Of a stretch of 64,000 nucleotides of DNA, positions 48,692 through 57,438 are shown piece by piece. The stretch is taken from the NCBI RefSeq assembly GCF_003994335.1, contig NZ_PNQZ01000061.1, positions 124,001 through 188,000 of the forward strand. Direction: 5' to 3'. How positions within the stretch are numbered: position 1 is the stretch's first letter; each line of letters opens with the position of its first letter. Origin of the DNA: Asaia sp. W19 (GTDB lineage Bacteria > Pseudomonadota > Alphaproteobacteria > Acetobacterales > Acetobacteraceae). A model generated the notes under the pieces. It had not been told where the DNA came from. It ran no database searches and was given only the letters and a program-made list of their open reading frames with translations. A program made the position numbers and the translations under genes.

Positions 48692-49191
48692 TGGCTGTCC
48701 TCCCCCTCACGCAGCAATTGCGCCAGACGCCTTTGCTCGGCAGCGTTGAGTGTCTCCCCCATCCCGGCGGGAAGGGCCCGACGCCGCATCATGAGTGCGG
48801 CAGCCACAAGACCAGCCATCAGGGCCAGAGCCGGCATCGCCCAGAGGAGCAGCGTCGCAGCCGAGAGACCAGGGCGCAGACGGATGAATTCGCCATAGCG
48901 TTGGGTCATCCAGGCCATGATTTGTGGGTCGCTCTCCCCCGCTGCCACGCGCTGTCGCACGACATGGCGCAGGTCGCGCGCGAGCTCTGCGCTGCTGTCT
49001 TCGATGGACTCATTCTGGCAGACGAGGCAGCGGAGCTGCGCGCCAATCGCTTCGGCGCGTTTCTCCTGCACCGGGTCAGACAGCTTTTCGCCGGGGTCGT
49101 CCAGGGCAAAAGAGGGCGGCGCCAAAGCAGGAAGAGCGCAGGCAGTAAGGACGATCATCAGGGTGACAAGCGAGCGGGCGCGTATCATCAT
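48688..49191 (-). CDS. ccmH: cytochrome c-type biogenesis protein CcmH
   Basis: Periplasmic thiol oxidoreductase that reduces apocytochrome c. The 167-residue protein has a signal peptide, the family motif LRCLVCQNESI (Cys55, Cys58) and a single helix near residues 108-130. The start overlaps the ccmG stop by 4 nt, as do all junctions in this operon except ccmD/ccmE. Confidence 0.95.
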   Translation of the reverse strand: MMIRARSLVTLMIVLTACALPALAPPSFALDDPGEKLSDPVQEKRAEAIGAQLRCLVCQNESIEDSSAELARDLRHVVRQRVAAGESDPQIMAWMTQRYGEFIRLRPGLSAATLLLWAMPALALMAGLVAAALMMRRRALPAGMGETLNAAEQRRLAQLLREGEDSQ

Positions 49192-49745
49192 CGGCCCCCT
49201 GCCAAAGGACGGATCTCGCGCTCGAATACCCCTTCATCGAGGGCAGCGGCGCCATGCCAGGCAATATGACCGCCGGGCAGGATAAGAAAGCTCTCGGGCA
49301 CACCGCTCACGCCCCAGTCAATGGCCGTCATGCCGCTCTGATCGCGCGCCAGACGGCTGTAGGGGGAGCCATCACGCGTCACGAAGCGCTCAGTGTCTTC
49401 AGGCCGATCTTTATAGGCAATGCCCCAGATCGGGATCTGGCGCCCGATGACTCTCAGGGCTGCCATTTCGGTCACGCAGGGAATGCACCACGACGCAAAG
49501 AAATTGATCAGCACCGGTACGGGACTGGCTTTGAGCGCAGCGGCGTCAAAGCCGGGCTCTCTGTCCGATAGACCCGCGAGCGCGAAATCGGGCACGAGGC
49601 GCGCCTGGGAATCAAGCCTGATGGCGCGCGGATCGAACTGGCCCGTCTGCATGGAAGCGAGCATTTTCCAGCATCCTGCGCCCACCAGTCCGGCTCCCGC
49701 CACCGGCAGGGCCATCAGGAGGCGACGCCGTGTCGGAACGCTCAT
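49188..49745 (-). CDS. ccmG: thiol:disulfide interchange protein CcmG/DsbE
   Basis: Thioredoxin-like protein anchored by an N-terminal helix (LLMALPVAGAGLVGAGCWKML). The active site is WCIPC (Cys87, Cys90); the cis-Pro loop is WGVSGVPESFLI. It passes reducing power to CcmH and apocytochrome. 185 residues. It lies between ccmF and ccmH with 4-nt overlaps on both sides. Confidence 0.94.
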   Translation of the reverse strand: MSVPTRRRLLMALPVAGAGLVGAGCWKMLASMQTGQFDPRAIRLDSQARLVPDFALAGLSDREPGFDAAALKASPVPVLINFFASWCIPCVTEMAALRVIGRQIPIWGIAYKDRPEDTERFVTRDGSPYSRLARDQSGMTAIDWGVSGVPESFLILPGGHIAWHGAAALDEGVFEREIRPLAGGR

Positions 49746-51763
49746 GACCCTCTTCCTTCACGCATAGGGGGGGCGCGGCGCGGCTTCATGGGCGCACCGA
49801 AACGATGGCGTCGGTCGGAGAGGGAAAGACCGCCCCCGAGAGCCATGATGACGCCGCCGAGCCAGATCCAGGGTGCGAGCGGGTTGTCATGGAGACGCAG
49901 CACGTAGCGGGCATCTTGCCCGCTCCCATGGGCCTCGCCCAGAGCGGCGTAGAGGTCGCGCATCAGATTGGTCCGTATGGCGACATCGGTTGTGACCTGA
50001 TGCTGGCTCACAAAGTCGCGGCGCGAGGGATGAAGCGTGGCGAGCACCTGCCCATGGCGCGAGACCATCAGGTCTGCGACCAGAGCCTTGTAGTTCGGTC
50101 CACGCTCCTGCCGAACCGCCAGGAGGGACCAGTCCAGATTTCCCTGATGCAGCGTCTGACCGATGCCGATCTCCACCACGTCATGCCTGGCCTGTGACAT
50201 GCCGGTCAGGCCGAGAACCGTCACACCGACCCCGATATGGGCGATGGCGCTTCCCCACACGGCGCGGGGCAGGTGTCGGCCGCGCCGGCTCAGGCCGATC
50301 AGAGACGCACGCCATCCCGCGTGACGATCGACGCGGGCACCGAGCCGCGTGGCCAGATCGGTCAGACTGGCGAGAATGACCCACAGAGCGGCGGCGGCGC
50401 AGAGCGCGGGCAGGATGCCATCGAGCAGCATCAGACCGCCTAGCAGGGCCAGCCCTGCCACGAGGGCGGCCAGCCAAAGTCGGTGCAGCAGGGGCGAAAG
50501 ACTGCCACGCTTCCAGGGGAGCATGGTGCCGACTGCCATGACGATCAGAAGTGGCAGGGCAAGCGGGATGGTTGTTGCGTCGAAAAACGGCTTGCCGACC
50601 GAGAGCGTACGGCCTGTGAGGATCTGCATGAAAGGCGGATACATGGTGCCCGTCACCACTACTGCGCAGAGCGCGCAGAGCAGGATGTTGTTGAGTACCA
50701 GGCCGCCCTCGCGCGAGAGGGGCGCGAACATTCCTCCTGCGCTCAGGGAAGGGGCACGCCAGGCGAAAAGCAGGAGCGAACCGCCAATGACAATGCCCAG
50801 CAGCGCGAGAATGAACACGCCACGCGCCGGGTCGTTCGCGAAGGCATGGACCGAATTCAGAATGCCTGACCGCACCAGAAAAGTCCCTGAGAGCGAGAAG
50901 GAAAAAGAGGCGATGGCGAGCAGAACCGTCCAGATTCGCAGGGCGTCGCGTTTTTCCACCACGATCGCGGAATGAACGAGCGCCGTGCCGGTCAGCCAGG
51001 GGATCAGGGACGCATTTTCGACCGGATCCCAGAACCAGTAGCCACCCCAGCCGAGTACGTAATACGACCACCACGATCCCATGGCGATGCCGAGCGTGAG
51101 AAAGCACCAGGCGGCTACGGCCCAGGGACGTACCCAGCGCCCCCAGGCGGCATCGACACGCCCCTCGATCAGGGCGGCAACCGCAAAGGCAAACGGGACG
51201 GCGAAGCCGACATAGCCGGTGTAAAGAACGGGGGGATGAAAGGCGAGGCCGGGATCCTGCAGGAGCGGGTTCATGCCCTGCCCGTCGGGCGGCGCGGGCC
51301 AGACCCTGTCGAAAGGGTCGGAGGTCAGAAGGCAGAAGAGCTGGAATCCGGTTGAAACGCCGCCAAGAACGGCCAGAACGCGCGCCTTGAGCACAAGGGG
51401 CAGGCCTCGTCCAAGCAAGGCGACAGCCCCGCCACACAGAGCGAGAATCAGTGCCCAGAGAAGCACCGATCCCTCGTGGTTTCCCCAGACGCCGGTGATC
51501 TTGTACCGCAGCGGCTTGCTCAAGGCTGAGTTGGCCGCGACATTCTGCACCGAAAAATCATCCTCGATGGCGCAGACAATCAGGCACAAAAAGGCATAGA
51601 GCAGTGCCAGAAACTGGGCGCAGGCCAGGCTGGGGGCCAGATCCAGCAGAAAACGCCGTGCGCGCGCTGCCCCCCAAAGGGGCAGGACAAACTGCGCGAG
51701 TGCGAGAACACAGGCGAGAGCGAGCGCATAATGCCCTGACTCGGCACTGAAGAGTTCGATCAT
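49742..51763 (-). CDS. ccmF: haem lyase CcmF
   Basis: Large membrane protein of the haem ligation complex, 673 residues with about 14 hydrophobic segments. The WWD-type motif is visible at GWGGYWFWDPVENASLIPWL; conserved flanking histidines appear in GVWGNHEGSVLLW and ALVHSAIVVEKR. The C-terminus includes the periplasmic domain near YPSRRDF-like text (here HPSRRDFVSQHQVTTDVAI). It is the fourth gene in the ccmC-D-E-F-G-H-I order. Confidence 0.96.
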   Translation of the reverse strand: MIELFSAESGHYALALACVLALAQFVLPLWGAARARRFLLDLAPSLACAQFLALLYAFLCLIVCAIEDDFSVQNVAANSALSKPLRYKITGVWGNHEGSVLLWALILALCGGAVALLGRGLPLVLKARVLAVLGGVSTGFQLFCLLTSDPFDRVWPAPPDGQGMNPLLQDPGLAFHPPVLYTGYVGFAVPFAFAVAALIEGRVDAAWGRWVRPWAVAAWCFLTLGIAMGSWWSYYVLGWGGYWFWDPVENASLIPWLTGTALVHSAIVVEKRDALRIWTVLLAIASFSFSLSGTFLVRSGILNSVHAFANDPARGVFILALLGIVIGGSLLLFAWRAPSLSAGGMFAPLSREGGLVLNNILLCALCAVVVTGTMYPPFMQILTGRTLSVGKPFFDATTIPLALPLLIVMAVGTMLPWKRGSLSPLLHRLWLAALVAGLALLGGLMLLDGILPALCAAAALWVILASLTDLATRLGARVDRHAGWRASLIGLSRRGRHLPRAVWGSAIAHIGVGVTVLGLTGMSQARHDVVEIGIGQTLHQGNLDWSLLAVRQERGPNYKALVADLMVSRHGQVLATLHPSRRDFVSQHQVTTDVAIRTNLMRDLYAALGEAHGSGQDARYVLRLHDNPLAPWIWLGGVIMALGGGLSLSDRRHRFGAPMKPRRAPPMREGRGS

Positions 51764-52368
51764 GGTGTGGTCGAAGCTCTGGTTGAAGCTCTGGCCGGAG
51801 CTCTGGCGGAGGCCGCTCCCGGGATGGGCTGGGGATTTACCGCCTCACTGCGTGTCATGCTGTTCAGGCTCTCGCTAGACGGAGGCTTGCCGAAACGCGG
51901 GTCCCATTTGCCGCTGCGCTGCAATGCCTCGGCGACCTCCTTTGGCATATAGGTCTCGTCATGTTTGGCGAGTACTTCGGATGCGGCAAAATCCTTGCCG
52001 GGAGCATAGGTGCCAAGGGCCACCACGCTCTGCCCTTCCCGAAAGAGATCCGGCAATATGCCTTCGAAACGTACCTCCAGGGCCGCCTGACCGTCTGTCA
52101 CCTGAAACAGATTGACCGGGCGCTGGCCATCGAGTGTGCGGCGCAATGACCCGGCCACGACCATGCCGCCCAGCCGGACCATACGATCGCCCGGTGGGGG
52201 AGATTTCAGAATCTGCGAAGGCGCCATGAAAAACACGATGCTTGAAGAAAATGCATTCAGCACGAGCGCCGTCGCGACGGCGAAGCAGGCGAGGCAACTC
52301 ATGACGAGCCAGAGGCGTCTCGTCTTGCGGGTCATGCGGCGTCTGGGCCGGGCAGGGAGTGCGTTCAT
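51760..52368 (-). CDS. ccmE: cytochrome c maturation haem chaperone CcmE
   Basis: Periplasmic OB-fold protein that carries haem covalently. The 202-residue sequence has an N-terminal anchor, VRLGGMVVAGSLRR, and the haem-attachment region LAKHDETYMPKEV with His136 and Tyr140. The C-terminal ~50 residues are low-complexity (Ala/Pro/Arg/Ser repeats). The start shares one base with the ccmD stop. Confidence 0.95.
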   Translation of the reverse strand: MNALPARPRRRMTRKTRRLWLVMSCLACFAVATALVLNAFSSSIVFFMAPSQILKSPPPGDRMVRLGGMVVAGSLRRTLDGQRPVNLFQVTDGQAALEVRFEGILPDLFREGQSVVALGTYAPGKDFAASEVLAKHDETYMPKEVAEALQRSGKWDPRFGKPPSSESLNSMTRSEAVNPQPIPGAASARAPARASTRASTTP

Positions 52369-52517
52369 CAGGGGCGCAATTCCGAGGCCGACCGGGCTTC
52401 CAGCAGCGTCAGAACGCGCCGTGCGCGACGCAGGCGCCAGATGAGAGAGAGGCTGAGCGCGGACAGCGCCGTCAGCGTGATGCTGTAGGAGGCCGCGATA
52501 TAGGGCAGATGGGTCAT
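52368..52517 (-). CDS. ccmD: haem exporter protein CcmD
   Basis: A 49-residue single-helix protein, easily missed: MTHLPYIAASYSITLTALSAL is the typical HxxYI-like CcmD start and helix, and a basic tail (RLRRARR) follows. CcmD helps release holo-CcmE from CcmC. ATG 52517 overlaps the ccmC stop by 4 nt, and the stop overlaps ccmE by one base. Confidence 0.88.
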   Translation of the reverse strand: MTHLPYIAASYSITLTALSALSLSLIWRLRRARRVLTLLEARSASELRP

Positions 52518-53260
52518 GCGCCGCGTTCCCTGCGCTGCGTGCGTGTCATCATCTGCTGGGCGCGGGTCTCGAGTACGGAGGCGGTCACGCGTCCCACGAC
52601 GAGGGCCGCGAAACCCAATGTGAATCCCGTCATGCACAGGGCCAGAGGCAGCAGCATCGAGAGCGCCATGGAAGGGGCGTGAGTCAGGGTAATGCTGTCC
52701 GGCTGATGCAGCGTATTCCACCAGCTCACACTGAACTTGATGATCGGCAGGTCGATCACACCGGCCAGGGCAAGCACGGATGCTGCGCGATAGCCGCGTT
52801 GCGGGTCGTCAAAGGCCTGAATGAGCGCGATATGGCCCAGATACAGGAAAAACAGCACCAGAACCGAGGTCAGTCTGGCGTCCCATACCCACCATGTACC
52901 CCACATGGGCTTGCCCCAGAGCGAGCCGGTGATCAGGCAGAGCGCTGTGACCACGGCACCGATCGGGCCAATCTCGACCGCAGCCAGATCGGCCAGAGGA
53001 TGCTTCCAGACCAGAGAAAGCACGCCACAGACAGCCAGAGCCGCGTAACCGGAAGAGGCAAGGATGGCCATGGGGACGTGCAGATACATGATCCGCACGG
53101 CGTCGCCCTGCTGCCAGTCAGCCGGTGCAACGAACAGCGACCAGGCCAGTCCGATGGCCAGAAACACGACGGCGCCGATAGAGAGAAGGGGCAAGAGCCA
53201 GCGTGAGAGGCGCAGAAACCGACCGGGATTGGCAAAGCGATGCAGGAGCGACCCATTCAT
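52514..53260 (-). CDS. ccmC: haem exporter membrane protein CcmC
   Basis: Loads haem onto CcmE. From ATG 53260 the protein has 248 residues and six membrane helices, with the WWD motif GTWWVWDARLTSVLVLFFLYLG and flanking histidines (YLHVPMAI; NTLHQPDSI). The frame is open for another ~200 codons upstream, but GGGA lies 7 nt before this ATG and the sequence upstream is non-coding. An alternative is ATG 53275. It opens the ccm unit; ccmA and ccmB are not in this window. Confidence 0.95.
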   Translation of the reverse strand: MNGSLLHRFANPGRFLRLSRWLLPLLSIGAVVFLAIGLAWSLFVAPADWQQGDAVRIMYLHVPMAILASSGYAALAVCGVLSLVWKHPLADLAAVEIGPIGAVVTALCLITGSLWGKPMWGTWWVWDARLTSVLVLFFLYLGHIALIQAFDDPQRGYRAASVLALAGVIDLPIIKFSVSWWNTLHQPDSITLTHAPSMALSMLLPLALCMTGFTLGFAALVVGRVTASVLETRAQQMMTRTQRRERGA

Positions 53261-53476
53261 GTCTCGTCCCGCCATGATCTGTCGCGTGGCTTTCGTCACT
53301 CTTGGCCTCTCTCCCCTGGCATCCGGGCATGGTATAGCCCGTGAATGGCTCCATCCGATGAAGGTTTTTTGATCGAAAGCCGTCCTGATACGGCATACCG
53401 CTCGGAGAGGGGAAGCGTGAAGGGGCAGTTTGTTCCGATAAGCGCAACAGGCTTGACCGATAACAGAGGGTCGTCG

Positions 53477-53893
53477 ATGCAGTACTGGTTGATTAAATCC
53501 GAACCTGAGACCTTTTCGTGGCAGCAGCAGGTTACGAACAAGGTCGAGCCCTGGACCGGTGTGCGTAACTATCAGGCGCGCAATAACCTGTCTGCCATGC
53601 GCTGCGGCGATCTTGCGTTCTTCTATCACTCGGTCTCTGAAAAGCAGATCGTCGGTGTGGTTGAGATCGTGCGGGAGGCTTATCCCGACCCGACAGCCGA
53701 AGGCGGTAAATGGGTCTGCGTGGACGTGGCGGCGCGGGGTGCTTTCGCCGCGCCGGTTTCGCTTGCAACGATCAAGGCGGATCCCGCTCTGTCTGAAATG
53801 GCGCTCCTGCGTCAGTCGCGTCTGTCCGTCGCGCCTGTCACCGCGGCGGAATGGGCACATCTCTGCCATATCGGCCACTGGGATAAGCCCTGA
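53477..53893 (+). CDS. EVE domain protein
   Basis: A 138-residue protein of the EVE/PUA-like fold, thought to bind modified nucleic-acid bases. Typical features are MQYWLIKSEPETFSW at the start, WTGVRNYQARNNLSAMRCGDLAFFYHS in the middle and GVVEIVREAYPDPT later. The frame is open upstream to 53345, but this ATG gives the canonical EVE start. It is divergent from ccmC. In proteobacteria such genes are often single. The ligand here is unknown. Confidence 0.92.
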   Translation: MQYWLIKSEPETFSWQQQVTNKVEPWTGVRNYQARNNLSAMRCGDLAFFYHSVSEKQIVGVVEIVREAYPDPTAEGGKWVCVDVAARGAFAAPVSLATIKADPALSEMALLRQSRLSVAPVTAAEWAHLCHIGHWDKP

Positions 53894-53904
53894 GCATCAT
53901 TTCA

Positions 53905-53961
53905 ATTATCCATCCGGGCCTGAGGCTGGGCCTGGGCCTGAGTCTGTGCCTGGGTCTGAGC
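53905..53961 (+). repeat. GCCTGG/GCCTGA low-complexity repeat
   Basis: Degenerate hexamer-like repeats such as GGGCCTGAGGCTGGGCCTGG fill nearly the whole space between the EVE stop and the MocR stop. A related GGCCTGAG repeat occurs at 63177-63222. It may be slippage-derived. Confidence 0.6.
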
Positions 53962-55395
53962 CTATGGCCTGCCTGTCATAACCACCTGAGCGAGGGTGGA
54001 GGCAATGCGGGCCGGGTCATCCGGCCGCAGCGTGGCAAAGCCTATGACCAGCCCCTCTGTCGCCGCGTCCAAGCAAAGTGCCGAGAGGCGTCCGACGCGA
54101 TAGCCCGTCTGGGCGAGCGCGGTCATGCACGCCTCTTCACGCCCTGCTACCAGCAGGCGTAGCCCCAGTTGAACGCCTCCGCGCGGGGGGAGAACCTGCA
54201 GGAAAGGAAGTGAAGAAAGCGCCTCATGGAGCGCGAGGCCGCGTTGCTGATACAGCCGCGAGATACGGCGCAGATGCAGGCGGTAATGCCCGGAATTCAT
54301 AAGCTCCGCCAAGGCCAGCTGCCCATGGAGATTGGCCGCATATCCCAGATTGCGGTGCGCTGCCCGCAGGGGGGCGATGAGCGCCGGTGGCACGACCATC
54401 CAGCCGAGCCTGAGTCCCGGCAAGAGCGTCTTGGAGGCAGAGCCCAGATAGACGCATTCCTCCCCCGATCCATGCGCTGCGAGAGACGCGATCTCGCGCC
54501 CATGCCACAGGAATTCGCTGTCATAGTCGTCCTCAAGAATGAGGGAGCCTTGCGCGCGGGCCCGCTCCAGCAGGGCGAGCCGCCGCGTCAGATCCATACG
54601 TCCCCCAAGCGGATACTGGTTGGACGGCGTGATGTAGATGAGCTTTGCCTCAGGGGGGAGTTGCGCCGGATCGAGCCCCCCGGCATCGACCGGCACGGGG
54701 TGGATCATGGCACCGGCCGCCTGGAAGGCCGCCCGTGCCCCGAGATAACCGGGATTTTCCAGCGCCACGCTCATGCCCGGATCAAGCATCGTCTGAGCGA
54801 TCAGGTTGAGGGAGGCCTGCGTGCCCGGCGTTATCAGGATCTGCTCGGACGAGACCTGAAGCCCCCTGTCGCTGGCCAGTCGCGCACATAGCGCAGCGCG
54901 CAGCGCGCGCGCGCCATGATAACCGCCATAACAGGCCTCCTCCCCGTGAGACTGACGGGCATGACGGCGCAAAATCTGGCCCCAGAGATCGGCGGGGAAG
55001 CGCCCCTCATCGGGGAGGCCGGGTGACAGCCGTCCTTGCGGGATTGTGTAGCTGCTTGTCCGAGGATCACGCGCGAGAACATGTCCGCGCGTCGAGAGTG
55101 CAGGCACAGTGTCGGCGGCCTGTTTCACCTTTCGGGGGGTGGGAAGGCATACGACCGGGCGGCTGCCCGCGCGCATGGTAATGAGCCCTTCCGCACGCAG
55201 AAGATCATAGGCCGTCGAGATCGTGCTGCGTGAGAGCCCAAGCCCATCAGCGGCCTGACGTGTGGAGGGCATCATGTCGCCCTCGGCCAGCCGGCCCGCG
55301 CGTATTGCGGCGCTGATCGCGGCGAAAACCTGGGCAGGGAGAGAGAGGTCGGCGCCTGGCTCCGGTTGTACGATGGCGGGCAGATAAACTGGCAT
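53962..55395 (-). CDS. PLP-dependent MocR/PdxR family transcriptional regulator
   Basis: A fusion of a GntR-type winged helix (about residues 20-85, DMMPSTRQAADGLGLSRSTISTAYDLLRAEGLI) with an aminotransferase-like domain. The PLP lysine is Lys322 in YLGSASKTLLPGLRLGW; DDYDSE (289-294) is the cofactor-proximal acidic motif. Length 477. ATG 55395 is chosen over upstream in-frame starts because it lies at the domain border and faces the divergent gene. MocR proteins usually control the gene divergent to them, here the PNPOx-like gene. Confidence 0.92.
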   Translation of the reverse strand: MPVYLPAIVQPEPGADLSLPAQVFAAISAAIRAGRLAEGDMMPSTRQAADGLGLSRSTISTAYDLLRAEGLITMRAGSRPVVCLPTPRKVKQAADTVPALSTRGHVLARDPRTSSYTIPQGRLSPGLPDEGRFPADLWGQILRRHARQSHGEEACYGGYHGARALRAALCARLASDRGLQVSSEQILITPGTQASLNLIAQTMLDPGMSVALENPGYLGARAAFQAAGAMIHPVPVDAGGLDPAQLPPEAKLIYITPSNQYPLGGRMDLTRRLALLERARAQGSLILEDDYDSEFLWHGREIASLAAHGSGEECVYLGSASKTLLPGLRLGWMVVPPALIAPLRAAHRNLGYAANLHGQLALAELMNSGHYRLHLRRISRLYQQRGLALHEALSSLPFLQVLPPRGGVQLGLRLLVAGREEACMTALAQTGYRVGRLSALCLDAATEGLVIGFATLRPDDPARIASTLAQVVMTGRP

Positions 55396-55492
55396 GAACA
55401 AACATCCTGAAACCGGCTCTCGATTCATTCCAGTTCGGAGCGTAGCAGGGGGAACGTCAAGCGAAAACCGTCTGGCTGAGAGGACACGCGAC

Positions 55493-56131
55493 ATGGTTCC
55501 CGATTTTGCCAAAGCCCGTCAGGGCAAGCGCGCGCATTATGACGAGGAGACGGTTCACGCCATCCTCGATACCGGCCTTGTGGGGCATGTCGGCTTTGTG
55601 GCGCAGGAGCGCCCCATGGTCATGCCCATGGCGTATGCACGTGCGGGGAGCATCCTCTACCTTCACGGGGCATCCAAGACACGACTCATGGGTCTGGATG
55701 GGCAGAAGATGTGTGTGACCGTTACCCAGTTGACGGGAATCGTGGTCGCCCGTTCGTCTCTCCACCATTCGGTGAATTATCGATGCGCTGTGGTCCATGG
55801 CACAGCCCGCAAGGTGACGGATGCAGAGCATCTGCAGGCACTGAACGCGATCACCGATCATTTGCTGCCGGGGCGGAGCACGGAGCTGCGGGCCATGACC
55901 GCCAATGAGCTCAAGGCCACGGGGGTGATCGCGCTCGATATTGAGGCGGCCAGCGCGAAGATTCGCACCGGCCCACCGGTCGAGGATGATGCCGATCTGC
56001 CGTCTGCGCTTTGGGGCGGCGTCGTGCCGGTGGTTACAGCGCTTGGGACCGGTATTCAGGACGCGCACACGCCAGAGGGTGCCTTGCCCCCGCTCTCGAT
56101 ACGCAAGGCACAGGCACGATTCATTGCCTAA
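55493..56131 (+). CDS. pyridoxamine 5'-phosphate oxidase-like flavoprotein
   Basis: A 212-residue member of the Pyridox_ox_2/NimA-like split-barrel family (RPMVMPMAYARAGSILYLHGASKTRLM; HHSVNYRCAVVHGTARKV; VIALDIEAASAKI). ATG 55493 has AGAGGA 8 nt upstream. An upstream in-frame ATG (55394) overlaps the MocR start and lacks support. FMN binding is inferred from the family. It is divergent from a MocR gene across ~97 nt, so vitamin-B6-responsive control is likely, although the enzyme need not act on pyridoxamine phosphate itself. Confidence 0.85.
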   Translation: MVPDFAKARQGKRAHYDEETVHAILDTGLVGHVGFVAQERPMVMPMAYARAGSILYLHGASKTRLMGLDGQKMCVTVTQLTGIVVARSSLHHSVNYRCAVVHGTARKVTDAEHLQALNAITDHLLPGRSTELRAMTANELKATGVIALDIEAASAKIRTGPPVEDDADLPSALWGGVVPVVTALGTGIQDAHTPEGALPPLSIRKAQARFIA

Positions 56132-56249
56132 TTGCGGAGCCTGATCTCCCAAAGCCCGCCCCGGAGTGGCGACGATGGCTGCCTCCGCTCAGGAGGGTTC
56201 TCGCCGGGAACATACCAGGCGCTCAACTTTCTGGCTCGGACGGGCGCGG

Positions 56250-57296
56250 TTATGTGCCTTTCCGGAGGTTGGGCGGCATGTTCACGGGCGTGATGATCTG
56301 TACGGGGCTTGGGCGTGTCAGGAGGCTGGGTGGTCGCAGGCGATTGGCCTCGATCAGGATCTGGCAGGCCTGCAGCATATCTGCTCCCAGATCGTGATGG
56401 AGTACGGCGGTGATGGTCCCCTCCGTCAGGAGTGCCTGATTGTCGCGATCCAGGTCATGCGCGATAAAAACCGCTGGCTGTCGGCCGCATCGTTCGAGCG
56501 CTTTTGCGATGGCGCGGTTTCCGCCGCCGATGGAATAGATACCTTCGATCTCTGGATGGGTTTTCAGGCAGTGCTCCACCAGATCATAGGTCTGCCAGTC
56601 GAGGCCTCGTCCTTCACCCAGGGACAGAACAGAAAGATGGGGCGCACGCTCAGCCAAGGCCCGACGAAATCCCACCTCCCGCTCTTCCTCGCCCAGGAAA
56701 CGATAGCTTGAAATCACCACGAGAACCGCCTTGCCCGTATGGATCGGGGCATGCATCCATCCCGAGATGAGCCAGGCTGCGGTGGCACCGGCAGCCTGAT
56801 TATCCATGCCGACATAAGCATGGCGCGGCGTGTCCGGGAGGTCGGTCACAAGCGTCAGGACCGGGATCCTTGCATCGGCGCAGGCCCGTATCTCGGCCCG
56901 GATGGCGGGATGGTCGGGCGCTTTGAGGAGGACCCCGTTCGAGCCGCGCCTGCGCAGTCGCGCCAGAATTGAGGCTATTTCCTCTCCTGTAGCCGTTTCG
57001 CCCAGATGGGCGCGCACGCGCATGGCGACGGGCATGAGCGCGGCGAGCTGGGATTCGAGCGCGGCATGCACCGCACTGGAAAAACGGTTCGGGGCTTCCA
57101 TGACGAGATCGATGACCAGGCGGCTGCCGTGAAGCGAAGCTTCGAGCGTCTGGCGGGAGAGCTCTTCGATTGCCTGATGCACTCGGCGTCGCGTGGCTGT
57201 TCGCACCCCGGCCCTGTCATGCAGAACCCTATCGACCGTTGCCAGCCCGACGCCGGCTTGCCGGGCGATGTCCTTGAGAGGATGCGCGTAGGACAT
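56250..57296 (-). CDS. LacI family transcriptional regulator
   Basis: A 348-residue repressor-type protein. The N-terminal HTH is LKDIARQAGVGLATVDRVLHDRAGVRTATRRRV (about 8-40); the rest is a periplasmic-binding-protein-like sensor (sugar-binding LacI fold) with VLVVISSYRFLGEEEREVGFRRAL and GIYSIGGGNRAIAKAL. AAGGAG gives a strong start; TAAAAT upstream is a plausible -10. The ligand is unknown, and it is divergent from the PhyH-like gene, the likely target. Confidence 0.92.
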   Translation of the reverse strand: MSYAHPLKDIARQAGVGLATVDRVLHDRAGVRTATRRRVHQAIEELSRQTLEASLHGSRLVIDLVMEAPNRFSSAVHAALESQLAALMPVAMRVRAHLGETATGEEIASILARLRRRGSNGVLLKAPDHPAIRAEIRACADARIPVLTLVTDLPDTPRHAYVGMDNQAAGATAAWLISGWMHAPIHTGKAVLVVISSYRFLGEEEREVGFRRALAERAPHLSVLSLGEGRGLDWQTYDLVEHCLKTHPEIEGIYSIGGGNRAIAKALERCGRQPAVFIAHDLDRDNQALLTEGTITAVLHHDLGADMLQACQILIEANRLRPPSLLTRPSPVQIITPVNMPPNLRKGT

Positions 57297-57438
57297 GAGC
57301 CGCTCCTTGAGGTGTTTCTGAGGTATTTTAGCTCTGTTGGATACATGACGAAACGGTAATCTGCGGCTGTCGATCGCGTTAGAGAGTTCGGGCGAGGCGC
57401 TGCGAGCCGAAAGCGACGAACAAACCGGAGATGCGAAG

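Noticed and set aside
57310..57360. GTTTC...GAAAC spaced repeat as a LacI operator
   Set aside because: Arms are about 35 nt apart and not symmetrical around a central CG as LacI-type sites are.
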